A program made the translations under genes and the position numbers. The notes beneath the pieces are model-generated. The model was not told the origin of the DNA. It was given only the letters and a program-made list of their open reading frames with translations, and did not search any database. DNA of 64,000 nt from Hippasteria phrygiana (Eukaryota > Echinodermata > Asteroidea > Valvatida > Goniasteridae): assembly GCA_037893225.1 (NCBI GenBank), contig JAZGUH010000204.1:1178001-1242000 (forward strand), given 5' to 3'. Positions 19,691 through 33,364 of the stretch are shown piece after piece (positions within the stretch are counted from its first letter, which is position 1; every line of letters begins with the position of its first letter).

Positions 19691-22228
19691 AACACTTGTG
19701 GAGAAAATTCAAACCTCGCAATGTTTATTTTCTTTCCGGCCAACATCTGTGTACATATTACCGTCTATGTATTGCTCCATGCATGTTAAATTCCCTGGGG
19801 TATGGACTTGCTTTACTCATTCATAATTGCATGAAATATCAACCAAATTCAGTAATGTTGACATGTATGTATAGCTTAGATCTGGCGCTACATGTTGCAA
19901 TCATCGGCGGCTTCTTAGAGTTAACACTTGTGAAGAAAATTCAAACCTCGCAATGTTTATTTTCTTTCCGGCCAACATCTGTGTACATATTACCGTCTAT
20001 TTATTGCTCCATGCATGTCAAATTCCCTGGGGTATGGACTTGCTTTATTCATTCATAATTGCATGAAATATCAACCAAATGCAGTATTTTTGACATGTAT
20101 GGATAGCTTAGATCTGGCGCTACATGTTGCAATCATCGGCGGCTTCCTAGAGTTAAAACTTGTGGAGAAAATTCAAACCTCGCAATGTTTATTTTCTTTC
20201 CGGCCAACATATGTGTACATGTTACCGTCTATTTATTGCTCCATGCATGTCAAATTCCCTGGGGTATAGACTTGCTTTACTCATTCAAAATTGCATGAAA
20301 TATCAACCAAATCCAGTAATTTTGACATGTATGTATAGCTTAGATCTGGCGCTACATGTTGCAATCATCGGCGGCTACCCAGAGTTAAAACTTGTAGAGA
20401 AAATTCGAACCTCGCAATGTTTATTTTCTTTCCGGCCAACATCTGTGTACATATTACCGTCTATTTATTGCTCCATGCCTGTCAAATTCCCTGGGGTATG
20501 GACTTGCTTTACTCATTCATAATTGCATGAAATATCAACCAAATTCAGTAATTTTGACATGTATGTATAGCTTAGATCTGGCGCTACATGTTGCAATTAT
20601 CGGCGGCTTCTTAGAGTTAAAACTTGTGGAGAAAATTCAAACCTCGCAATGTTTATTTTCTTTCCGGCCAACATCTGTCTATTTATTGCTCCATGCATGT
20701 CAAATTCCCTGGGGTATGGACTTGCTTTACTCATTCATAATTGCATGAAATATCAACCAAATACAGTAATTCTGACATGTATGGATAGCTTAGATCTGGC
20801 GCTACATGTTGCAATTATCGGCGGCTTCTTAGAGTTAAAACTTGTGGAGAAAATTCAAACCTCGCAATGTTTATTTTCTTTCCGGCCAACATCTGTGTAC
20901 ATATTACCGTCTATTTATTGCTCCATGCGTGTCAAATTCCCTGGGGTATGGACTTGCTTTACTCATTCATAATTGCATGAAATATCAACCAAATACAGTT
21001 ATTTTGACATGTATGGATAGCTTAGATCTGGCGCTACATGTTGCAATTATCGGCGGCTTCTTAGAGTTAACACTTGTGGAGAAAATTCAAACCTCGCAAT
21101 GTTTATTTTCTTTCCGGCCACCATCTGTGTGCATATTACCTTTTATTTATTGCTCCATGCCTGTCAAATTCCCTGGGGTATGGACTTGCTTTACTCATTC
21201 ATAATTGCATGAAATATCAACCAAATGCAGTAATTTTGACTTGTATGTATAGCTTAGATCTGGCGCTACATGTTGCAATCATCGGCGGCTTCTTAGAGTT
21301 AACACTTGTAGAGAAAATTCAAACCTCGCAATGTTTATTTTCTTCCCGGCCACCATCTGTGTGCATATTACCTTTTATTTATTGCTCCATGCCTGTCAAA
21401 TTCCCTGGGGTATGGACTTGCTTTACTCATTCATAATTGCATGAAATATCAACCAAATTCAGTAATGTTGACATGTATGTATAGCTTAGATCTGGCGCTA
21501 CATGTTGCAATTATCGGCGGCTTCTTAGAGTTAAAACTTGTGGAGAAAATTCAAACCTCGCAATGTTTATTTTCTTTCCGGCCAACATCTGTGTACATAT
21601 TACCGTCTATTTATTGCTCCATGCGTGTCAAATTCCCTGGGGTATGGACTTGCTTTACTCATTCATAATTGCATGAAATATCAACCAAATACAGTTATTT
21701 TGACATGTATGGATAGCTTAGATCTGGCGCTACATGTTGCAATTATCGGCGGCTTCTTAGAGTTAACACTTGTGGAGAAAATTCAAACCTCGCAATGTTT
21801 ATTTTCTTTCCGGCCACCATCTGTGTGCATATTACCTTTTATTTATTGCTCCATGCCTGTCAAATTCCCTGGGGTATGGACTTGCTTTACTCATTCATAA
21901 TTGCATGAAATATCAACCAAATGCAGTAATTTTGACTTGTATGTATAGCTTAGATCTGGCGCTACATGTTGCAATCATCGGCGGCTTCCCAGAGTTAAAA
22001 CTTGTAGAAAAAATTCAAACCTCGCAATGTTTATTTTCTTTCCGGCCAACATCTGTGTACATGTTACCGTCTATTTATTGCTCCATGCCTGTCAAATTCC
22101 CTGGGGTATGGACTTGCTTTACTCATTCATAATTGCATGAAATATCAACCAAATGCAGTAATTTTGACTTGTATGTATAGCTTAGATCTGGCGCTACATG
22201 TTGCAATCATCGGCGGCTTCCCAGAGTT
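19691..22228 (+). repeat. HOR block E2, 11-mer (2538 bp)
   Basis: Order: T1b T2 T3 T6 T7(-14) T7 T8 T8b T7 T8 T9. It matches E1 at offset 2074 through the deletion monomer and at offset 2538 from T8b on. It is therefore E1 with two extra monomers, T7 and T8, inserted between the deletion monomer and T8b. The T9 copies at 19459 and 21997 share GTAGAAAAAATTC. Confidence 0.92.
20619..20836 (+). repeat. 218-bp monomer with 14-bp deletion (third copy)
   Basis: It is identical in form to the second copy and lies 2074 bp after it. It was carried along in the E1/E2 duplication, and the junction lies around 20676-20680. Confidence 0.93.
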
Positions 22229-25200
22229 AAAACTTGTAGAGAAAATTCAAACCTCGCAATGTTTATTTTCTTTCCGGCCAACATCTGTGTACATATTACC
22301 GTCTATTTATTGCTCCATGCATGTCAAATTCCCTGGGGTATGGACTTGCTTTACTCATTCATAATTGCATGAAATATCAACCAAATTCAGTAATTTTGAC
22401 ATGTATGGATATCTTAGATCTGGCGCTACATGTTGCAATTATCGGCGGCTTCTTAGAGTTAACACTTGTAGAGAAAAATCAAACCTCGCAATGTTTATTT
22501 TCTTTCCGGCCACCATCTGTGTGCATATTACCTTTTATTTATTGCTCCATGCCTGTCAAATTCCCTGGGGTATGGACTTGCTTTACTCATTCATAATTGC
22601 ATGAAATATCAACCAAATGCAGTAATGTTGACATGTATGTATAGCTTAGATCTGGCGCTACATGTTGCAATCATCGGCGGCTTCTTAGAGTTCAAACTTG
22701 TAGAGAAAATTCAAACCTCGCAATGTTTATTTTCTTTCCGGCCAACATCTGTGTACATATTACCGTCTATTTATTGCTCCACGCACGTCAAATTCCCTGG
22801 GGTATGGACTTGCTTTACTCATTCATAATTGCATGAAATATCAACCAAATCCAGTAATTTTGACATGTATGTATAGCTTAGATCTGGCGCTACATGTTGC
22901 AATCATCGGCGGCTTCCCAGAGTTAAAACTTGTGGAGAAAATTCGAACCTCGCAATGTTTATTTTCTTTCCGGCCAACATCTGTGTACATATTACCGTCT
23001 ATTTATTGCTCCTTGCCTGTCAAATTCCCTGGGGTATGGACTTGCTTTACTCATTCATAATTGCATGAAATATCAACCAAATTCAATAATTTTGACATGT
23101 ATGTATAGCTTAGATCTGGCGCTACATGTTGCAATCATCGGCGGCTTCCCAGAGTTAAAACTTGTGGAGAAAATTCGAACCTCGCAATGTTTATTTTCTT
23201 TCCGGCCAACATCTGTGTACATATTACCGTCTATTTATTGCTCCTTGCCTGTCAAATTCCCTTGGGTATGGACTTGCTTTACTCATTCATAATTGCATGA
23301 AATATCAACCAAATCCAATAATTTTGACATGTATGTATAGCTTAGATCTGGCGCTACATGTTGCAATCATCGGCGGCTTCCCAGAGTTAAAACTTGTGGA
23401 GAAAATTCGAACCTCGCAATGTTTATTTTCTTTCCGGCCAACATCTGTGTACATATTACCGTCTATTTATTGCTCCATGCCTGTCAAATTCCCTGGGGTA
23501 TGGACTTGCTTTACTCATTCATAATTGCATGAAATATCAACCAAATTCAGTAATTTTGACATGTATGGATAGCTTAGATCTGGCGCTACATGTTGCAATT
23601 ATCGGCGGCTTCTTAGGGTTAAAACTTGTGGAGAAAATTCAAACCTCGCAATGTTTATTTTCTTTCCGGCCAACATCTGTGTGCATGTTACCGTCTATTT
23701 ATTGCTCCATGCATGTCAAATTCCCTGGGGTATGGACTTGCTTTACTCATTCATAATTGCATGAAATATCAACCAAATACAGTAATTTTGACATGTATGG
23801 ATAGCTTAGATCTGGCGCTACATGTTGCAATCATCGGCGGCTTCCCAGAGTTAAAACTTGTAGAGAAAATTCAAACCTCGCAATGTTTATTTTCTTTCCG
23901 GCCAACATCTGTGTACATATTACCGTCTATTTATTGCTCCATGCATGTCAAATTCCCTGGGGTATGGACTTGCTTTACTCATTCATAATTGCATGAAATA
24001 TCAACCAAATTCAGTAATTTTGACATGTATGGATATCTTAGATCTGGCGCTACATGTTGCAATTATCGGCGGCTTCTTAGAGTTAACACTTGTAGAGAAA
24101 AATCAAACCTCGCAATGTTTATTTTCTTTCCGGCCACCATCTGTGTGCATATTACCTTTTATTTATTGCTCCATGCCTGTCAAATTCCCTGGGGTATGGA
24201 CTTGCTTTACTCATTCATAATTGCATGAAATATCAACCAAATGCAGTAATGTTGACATGTATGTATAGCTTAGATCTGGCGCTACATGTTGCAATCATCG
24301 GCGGCTTCTTAGAGTTCAAACTTGTAGAGAAAATTCAAACCTCGCAATGTTTATTTTCTTTCCGGCCAACATCTGTGTACATATTACCGTCTATTTATTG
24401 CTCCACGCACGTCAAATTCCCTGGGGTATGGACTTGCTTTACTCATTCATAATTGCATGAAATATCAACCAAATCCAGTAATTTTGACATGTATGTATAG
24501 CTTAGATCTGGCGCTACATGTTGCAATCATCGGCGGCTTCCCAGAGTTAAAACTTGTGGAGAAAATTCGAACCTCGCAATGTTTATTTTCTTTCCGGCCA
24601 ACATCTGTGTACATATTACCGTCTATTTATTGCTCCTTGCCTGTCAAATTCCCTGGGGTATGGACTTGCTTTACTCATTCATAATTGCATGAAATATCAA
24701 CCAAATTCAATAATTTTGACATGTATGTATAGCTTAGATCTGGCGCTACATGTTGCAATCATCGGCGGCTTCCCAGAGTTAAAACTTGTGGAGAAAATTC
24801 GAACCTCGCAATGTTTATTTTCTTTCCGGCCAACATCTGTGTACATATTACCGTCTATTTATTGCTCCTTGCCTGTCAAATTCCCTTGGGTATGGACTTG
24901 CTTTACTCATTCATAATTGCATGAAATATCAACCAAATCCAATAATTTTGACATGTATGTATAGCTTAGATCTGGCGCTACATGTTGCAATCATCGGCGG
25001 CTTCCCAGAGTTAAAACTTGTGGAGAAAATTCGAACCTCGCAATGTTTATTTTCTTTCCGGCCAACATCTGTGTACATATTACCGTCTATTTATTGCTCC
25101 ATGCCTGTCAAATTCCCTGGGGTATGGACTTGCTTTACTCATTCATAATTGCATGAAATATCAACCAAATTCAGTAATTTTGACATGTATGTATAGCTTA

Positions 25201-25476
25201 GATCTGGCGCTACATGTTGCAATTATCGGCGGCTTCTTAGGGTTAAAACTTGTGGAGAAAATTCAAACCTCGCAATGTTTATTTTCTTTCCGGCCAACAT
25301 CTGTGTGCATGTTACCGTCTATTTATTGCTCCATGCATGTCAAATTCCCTGGGGTATGGACTTGCTTTACTCATTCATAATTGCATGAAATATCAACCAA
25401 ATACAGTAATTTTGACATGTATGGATAGCTTAGATCTGGCGCTACATGTTGCAATTATCGGCGGCTTCTTAGAATT
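22229..25476 (+). repeat. HOR block F1, two 7-mers (2 x 1624 bp)
   Basis: 22229-23852 and 23853-25476 each read T10 T11 T12b T6 T6 T6 T4. Shared marks are GGATATCTTAG before T11, CCACGCACGTC in T12b, TCCTTGCCTG in the first two T6 copies and CCCTTGGGTATGG in the second T6. Three successive T6 monomers are the hallmark of this region. Confidence 0.92.
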
Positions 25477-28028
25477 AACACTTGTGGAAAAAATTCAAAC
25501 CTCGCAATGTTTATTTTCTTTCCGGCCAACATCTGTGTACATATTACCGTCTATTTATTGCTCCATGCATGTCAAATTCCCTGGGGTATGGACTTGCTTT
25601 ACTCATTCATAATTGCATGAAATATCAACCAAATTCAGTAATTTTGACATGTATGTATAGCTTAGATCTGGCGCTACATGTTGCAATCATCGGCGGCTTC
25701 TTAGAGTTAACACTTCTGGAGAAAATTCAAACCTCGCAATGTTTATTTTCTTTCCGGCCAACATCTGTGTACATATTACCGTCTATTTATTGCTCCATGC
25801 ATGTCAAATTCCCTGGGGTATGGACTTGCTTTATTCATTCATAATTGCATGAAATATCAACCAAATGCAGTATTTTTGACATGTATGGATAGCTTAGATC
25901 TGGCGCTACATGTTGCAATCATCGGCGGCTTCCTAGAGTTAAAACTTGTGGAGAAAATTCAAACCTCGCAATGTTTATTTTCTTTCCGGCCAACATATGT
26001 GTGCATGTTACCGTCTATTTATTGCTCCATGCCTGTCAAATTCCCTAGGGTATAGACTTGCTTTACTCATTCAAAATTGCATGAAATATCAACCAAATCC
26101 AGTAATTTTGACATGTATGTATAGCTTAGATCTGGCGCTACATGTTGCAATCATCGGCGGCTTCTTAGAGTTCAAACTTGTAGAGAAAATTCAAACCTCG
26201 CAATGTTTATTTTCTTTCCGGCCAACATCTGTGTACATATTACCGTCTATTTATTGCTCCACGCACGTCAAATTCCCTGGGGTATGGACTTGCTTTACTC
26301 ATTCATAATTGCATGAAATATCAACCAAATCCAGTAATTTTGACATGTATGTATAGCTTAGATCTGGCGCTACATGTTGCAATCATCGGCGGCTTCCCAG
26401 AGTTAAAACTTGTGGAGAAAATTCGAACCTCGCAATGTTTATTTTCTTTCCGGCCAACATCTGTGTACATATTACCGTCTATTTATTGCTCCTTGCCTGT
26501 CAAATTCCCTGGGGTATGGACTTGCTTTACTCATTCATAATTGCATGAAATATCAACCAAATTCAATAATTTTGACATGTATGTATAGCTTAGATCTGGC
26601 GCTACATGTTGCAATCATCGGCGGCTTCCCAGAGTTAAAACTTGTGGAGAAAATTCGAACCTCGCAATGTTTATTTTCTTTCCGGCCAACATCTGTGTAC
26701 ATATTACCGTCTATTTATTGCTCCTTGCCTGTCAAATTCCCTGGGGTATGGACTTGCTTTACTCATTCATAATTGCATGAAATATCAACCAAATCCAATA
26801 ATTTTGACATGTATGTATAGCTTAGATCTGGCGCTACATGTTGCAATCATCGGCGGCTTCCCAGAGTTAAAACTTGTGGAGAAAATTCGAACCTCGCAAT
26901 GTTTATTTTCTTTCCGGCCAACATCTGTGTACATATTACCGTCTATTTATTGCTCCATGCCTGTCAAATTCCCTGGGGTATGGACTTGCTTTACTCATTC
27001 ATAATTGCATGAAATATCAACCAAATTCAGTAATTTTGACATGTATGTATAGCTTAGATCTGGCGCTACATGTTGCAATTATCGGCGGCTTCTTAGGGTT
27101 AAAACTTGTGGAGAAAATTCAAACCTCGCAATGTTTATTTTCTTTCCGGCCAACATCTGTGTGCATGTTACCGTCTATTTATTGCTCCATGCATGTCAAA
27201 TTCCCTGGGGTATGGACTTGCTTTACTCATTCATAATTGCATGAAATATCAACCAAATACAGTAATTTTGACATGTATGGATAGCTTAGATCTGGCGCTA
27301 CATGTTGCAATTATCGGCGGCTTCTTAGAATTAACACTTGTGGAAAAAATTCAAACCTCGCAATGTTTATTTTCTTTCCGGCCAACATCTGTGTACATAT
27401 TACCGTCTATTTATTGCTCCATGCATGTCAAATTCCCTGGGGTATGGACTTGCTTTACTCATTCATAATTGCATGAAATATCAACCAAATTCAGTAATTT
27501 TGACATGTATGTATAGCTTAGATCTGGCGCTACATGTTGCAATCATCGGCGGCTTCTTAGAGTTAACACTTCTGGAGAAAATTCAAACCTCGCAATGTTT
27601 ATTTTCTTTCCGGCCAACATCTGTGTACATATTACCGTCTATTTATTGCTCCATGCATGTCAAATTCCCTGGGGTATGGACTTGCTTTATTCATTCATAA
27701 TTGCATGAAATATCAACCAAATGCAGTATTTTTGACATGTATGGATAGCTTAGATCTGGCGCTACATGTTGCAATCATCGGCGGCTTCCTAGAGTTAAAA
27801 CTTGTGGAGAAAATTCAAACCTCGCAATGTTTATTTTCTTTCCGGCCAACATATGTGTGCATGTTACCGTCTATTTATTGCTCCATGCATGTCAAATTCC
27901 CTAGGGTATAGACTTGCTTTACTCATTCAAAATTGCATGAAATATCAACCAAATCCAGTAATTTTGACATGTATGTATATCTTAGATCTGGCGCTACATG
28001 TTGCAATTATCGGCGGCTTCTTAGGGTT
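24317..28028 (+). repeat. HOR block F2, two 8-mers (2 x 1856 bp)
   Basis: 24317-26172 and 26173-28028 each read T12b T6 T6 T6 T4 T1 T2b T3b. The first overlaps the end of the preceding 7-mer, showing that the 8-mer arose by replacing T10-T11 with T1-T2b-T3b. The T3b at 25941 has GCCTGTC whereas that at 27797 has GCATGTC. The second T6 of the later copy lacks the CCCTTGGG change. Confidence 0.9.
26043..26050. other. CCCTAGGG palindrome marking T3b (first of nine)
   Basis: CCCTGGGG became CCCTAGGG in the T3b lineage. Copies lie at 26043, 27899, 29523, 31379, 33003, 36019, 38339, 45067 and 50403. Earlier T3 monomers (465, 4640, 7655, 15297, 18081, 20155) and the T3-like one at 57261 keep CCCTGGGG. 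Confidence 0.85.
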
Positions 28029-31000
28029 AAAACTTGTGGAGAAAATTCAAACCTCGCAATGTTTATTTTCTTTCCGGCCAACATCTGTGTACATATTACC
28101 GTCTATTTATTGCTCCATGCATGTCAAATTCCCAGGGGTATGGACTTGCTTTACTCATTCATAATTGCATGAAATATCAACCAAATCCAGTAATTTTGAC
28201 ATGTATGTATAGCTTAGATCTGGCGCTACATGTTGCAATCATCGGCGGCTTCCCAGAGTTAAAACTTGTAGAGAAAATTCGAACCTCGCAATGTTTATTT
28301 TCTTTCCGGCCAACATCTGTGTACATATTACCGTCTATTTATTGCTCCATGCCTGTCAAATTCCCTGGGGTATGGACTTGCTTTACTCATTCATAATTGC
28401 ATGAAATATCAACCAAATCCAGTAATTTTGACATGTATGTATAGCTTAGATCTGGCGCTACATGTTGCAATTATCGGCGGCTTCTTAGGGTTAAAACTTG
28501 TGGAGAAAATTCAAACCTCGCAATGTTTATTTTCTTTCCGGCCAACATCTGTGTGCATGTTACCGTCTATTTATTGCTCCATGCATGTCAAATTCCCTGG
28601 GGTATGGACTTGCTTTACTCATTCATAATTGCATGAAATATCAACCAAATTCAGTAATTTTGACATGTATGGATAGCTTAGATCTGGCGCTACATGTTGC
28701 AATCATCGGCGGCTTCTTAGAGTTAACACTTGTGGAGAAAATTCAAACCTCGCAATGTTTATTTTCTTTCCGGCCACCATCTGTGTGCATATTACCTTTT
28801 ATTTATTGCTCCATGCCTGTCAAATTCCCTGGGGTATGGACTTGCTTTACTCATTCATAATTGCATGAAATATCAACCAAATGCAGTAATTTTGACTTGT
28901 ATGAAAAGCTTAGATCTGGCGCTACATGTTGCAATCATCGGCGGCTTCCCAGAGTTAAAACTTGTAGAGAAAATTCAAACCTCGCAATGTTTATTTTCTT
29001 TCCGGCCAACATATGTGTACATATTACCGTCTATTTATTGCTCCATGCATGTCAAATTCCCTGGGGTATGGACTTGCTTTACTCATTCATAATTGCATGA
29101 AATATCAACCAAATTCAGTAATTTTGACATGTATGTATAGCTTAGATCTGGCGCTACATGTTGCAATCATCGGCGGCTTCTTAGAGTTAACACTTCTGGA
29201 GAAAATTCAAACCTCGCAATGTTTATTTTCTTTCCGGCCAACATCTGTGTACATATTACCGTCTATTTATTGCTCCATGCATGTCAAATTCCCTGGGGTA
29301 TGGACTTGCTTTATTCATTCATAATTGCATGAAATATCAACCAAATGCAGTATTTTTGACATGTATGGATAGCTTAGATCTGGCGCTACATGTTGCAATC
29401 ATCGGCGGCTTCCTAGAGTTAAAACTTGTGGAGAAAATTCAAACCTCGCAATGTTTATTTTCTTTCCGGCCAACATATGTGTGCATGTTACCGTCTATTT
29501 ATTGCTCCATGCATGTCAAATTCCCTAGGGTATAGACTTGCTTTACTCATTCAAAATTGCATGAAATATCAACCAAATCCAGTAATTTTGACATGTATGT
29601 ATATCTTAGATCTGGCGCTACATGTTGCAATTATCGGCGGCTTCTTAGGGTTAAAACTTGTGGAGAAAATTCAAACCTCGCAATGTTTATTTTCTTTCCG
29701 GCCAACATCTGTGTGCATGTTACCGTCTATTTATTGCTCCATGCATGTCAAATTCCCTGGGGTATGGACTTGCTTTACTCATTCATAATTGCATGAAATA
29801 TCAACCAAATACAGTAATTTTGACATGTATGTATAGCTTAGATCTGGCGCTACATGTTGCAATCATCGGCGGCTTCCCAGAGTTAAAACTTGTGGAGAAA
29901 ATTCGAACCTCGCAATGTTTATTTTCTTTCCGGCCAACATCTGTGTACATATTACCGTCTATTTATTGCTCCTTGCCTGTCAAATTCCCTGGGGTATGGA
30001 CTTGCTTTACTCATTCATAATTGCATGAAATATCAACCAAATTCAATAATTTTGACATGTATGTATAGCTTAGATCTGGCGCTACATGTTGCAATCATCG
30101 GCGGCTTCCCAGAGTTAAAACTTGTGGAGAAAATTCGAACCTCGCAATGTTTATTTTCTTTCCGGCCAACATCTGTGTACATATTACCGTCTATTTATTG
30201 CTCCTTGCCTGTCAAATTCCCTTGGGTATGGACTTGCTTTACTCATTCATAATTGCATGAAATATCAACCAAATCCAATAATTTTGACATGTATGTATAG
30301 CTTAGATCTGGCGCTACATGTTGCAATCATCGGCGGCTTCCCAGAGTTAAAACTTGTGGAGAAAATTCGAACCTCGCAATGTTTATTTTCTTTCCGGCCA
30401 ACATCTGTGTACATATTACCGTCTATTTATTGCTCCATGCCTGTCAAATTCCCTGGGGTATGGACTTGCTTTACTCATTCATAATTGCATGAAATATCAA
30501 CCAAATTCAGTAATTTTGACATGTATGTATAGCTTAGATCTGGCGCTACATGTTGCAATTATCGGCGGCTTCTTAGGGTTAAAACTTGTGGAGAAAATTC
30601 AAACCTCGCAATGTTTATTTTCTTTCCGGCCAACATCTGTGTGCATGTTACCGTCTATTTATTGCTCCATGCATGTCAAATTCCCTGGGGTATGGACTTG
30701 CTTTACTCATTCATAATTGCATGAAATATCAACCAAATACAGTAATTTTGACATGTATGGATAGCTTAGATCTGGCGCTACATGTTGCAATTATCGGCGG
30801 CTTCTTAGAATTAACACTTGTGGAAAAAATTCAAACCTCGCAATGTTTATTTTCTTTCCGGCCAACATCTGTGTACATATTACCGTCTATTTATTGCTCC
30901 ATGCATGTCAAATTCCCTGGGGTATGGACTTGCTTTACTCATTCATAATTGCATGAAATATCAACCAAATTCAGTAATTTTGACATGTATGTATAGCTTA

Positions 31001-33364
31001 GATCTGGCGCTACATGTTGCAATCATCGGCGGCTTCTTAGAGTTAACACTTCTGGAGAAAATTCAAACCTCGCAATGTTTATTTTCTTTCCGGCCAACAT
31101 CTGTGTACATATTACCGTCTATTTATTGCTCCATGCATGTCAAATTCCCTGGGGTATGGACTTGCTTTATTCATTCATAATTGCATGAAATATCAACCAA
31201 ATGCAGTATTTTTGACATGTATGGATAGCTTAGATCTGGCGCTACATGTTGCAATCATCGGCGGCTTCCTAGAGTTAAAACTTGTGGAGAAAATTCAAAC
31301 CTCGCAATGTTTATTTTCTTTCCGGCCAACATATGTGTGCATGTTACCGTCTATTTATTGCTCCATGCATGTCAAATTCCCTAGGGTATAGACTTGCTTT
31401 ACTCATTCAAAATTGCATGAAATATCAACCAAATCCAGTAATTTTGACATGTATGTATATCTTAGATCTGGCGCTACATGTTGCAATTATCGGCGGCTTC
31501 TTAGGGTTAAAACTTGTGGAGAAAATTCAAACCTCGCAATGTTTATTTTCTTTCCGGCCAACATCTGTGTACATATTACCGTCTATTTATTGCTCCATGC
31601 ATGTCAAATTCCCAGGGGTATGGACTTGCTTTACTCATTCATAATTGCATGAAATATCAACCAAATCCAGTAATTTTGACATGTATGTATAGCTTAGATC
31701 TGGCGCTACATGTTGCAATCATCGGCGGCTTCCCAGAGTTAAAACTTGTAGGGAAAATTCGAACCTCGCAATGTTTATTTTCTTTCCGGCCAACATCTGT
31801 GTACATATTACCGTCTATTTATTGCTCCATGCCTGTCAAATTCCCTGGGGTATGGACTTGCTTTACTCATTCATAATTGCATGAAATATCAACCAAATCC
31901 AGTAATTTTGACATGTATGTATAGCTTAGATCTGGCGCTACATGTTGCAATTATCGGCGGCTTCTTAGGGTTAAAACTTGTGGAGAAAATTCAAACCTCG
32001 CAATGTTTATTTTCTTTCCGGCCAACATCTGTGTGCATGTTACCGTCTATTTATTGCTCCATGCATGTCAAATTCCCTGGGGTATGGACTTGCTTTACTC
32101 ATTCATAATTGCATGAAATATCAACCAAATTCAGTAATTTTGACATGTATGGATAGCTTAGATCTGGCGCTACATGTTGCAATCATCGGCGGCTTCTTAG
32201 AGTTAACACTTGTGGAGAAAATTCAAACCTCGCAATGTTTATTTTCTTTCCGGCCACCATCTGTGTGCATATTACCGTCTATTTATTGCTCCATGCCTGT
32301 CAAATTCCCTGGGGTATGGACTTGCTTTACTCATTCATAATTGCATGAAATATCAACCAAATGCAGTAATTTTGACTTGTATGAAAAGCTTAGATCTGGC
32401 GCTACATGTTGCAATCATCGGCGGCTTCCCAGAGTTAAAACTTGTAGAGAAAATTCAAACCTCGCAATGTTTATTTTCTTTCCGGCCAACATATGTGTAC
32501 ATATTACCGTCTATTTATTGCTCCATGCATGTCAAATTCCCTGGGGTATGGACTTGCTTTACTCATTCATAATTGCATGAAATATCAACCAAATTCAGTA
32601 ATTTTGACATGTATGTATAGCTTAGATCTGGCGCTACATGTTGCAATCATCGGCGGCTTCTTAGAGTTAACACTTCTGGAGAAAATTCAAACCTCGCAAT
32701 GTTTATTTTCTTTCCGGCCAACATCTGTGTACATATTACCGTCTATTTATTGCTCCATGCATGTCAAATTCCCTGGGGTATGGACTTGCTTTATTCATTC
32801 ATAATTGCATGAAATATCAACCAAATGCAGTATTTTTGACATGTATGGATAGCTTAGATCTGGCGCTACATGTTGCAATCATCGGCGGCTTCCTAGAGTT
32901 AAAACTTGTGGAGAAAATTCAAACCTCGCAATGTTTATTTTCTTTCCGGCCAACATATGTGTGCATGTTACCGTCTATTTATTGCTCCATGCATGTCAAA
33001 TTCCCTAGGGTATAGACTTGCTTTACTCATTCAAAATTGCATGAAATATCAACCAAATCCAGTAATTTTGACATGTATGTATATCTTAGATCTGGCGCTA
33101 CATGTTGCAATTATCGGCGGCTTCTTAGGGTTAAAACTTGTGGAGAAAATTCAAACCTCGCAATGTTTATTTTCTTTCCGGCCAACATCTGTGTGCATGT
33201 TACCGTCTATTTATTGCTCCATGCATGTCAAATTCCCTGGGGTATGGACTTGCTTTACTCATTCATAATTGCATGAAATATCAACCAAATACAGTAATTT
33301 TGACATGTATGGATAGCTTAGATCTGGCGCTACATGTTGCAATTATCGGCGGCTTCTTAGAATT
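26405..33364 (+). repeat. HOR block F3, two 15-mers (2 x 3480 bp)
   Basis: 26405-29884 and 29885-33364 each read T6 T6 T6 T4 T1 T2b T3b T4b T6 T4 T8 T10b T2b T3b T4. T4b carries CCCAGGGG. The T8 to T10b junction carries the AAGCTT gain. Differences are CCCTTGGG only in the second copy (30217 region), GTAGGGAAAA at 31750 and ACCGTC in place of ACCTTT in the T8 at 32205. Confidence 0.92.
28906..28911. other. Lineage-private HindIII site (first of five)
   Basis: AAGCTT arises where GTATAGCTT became GAAAAGCTT in the 3' half after T8. I see it at 28906, 32386, 34706, 35402 and 37722 only. The spacings 3480, 2320, 696 and 2320 equal the HOR offsets of blocks F3 and G, so the site tracks their duplications. 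Confidence 0.85.
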
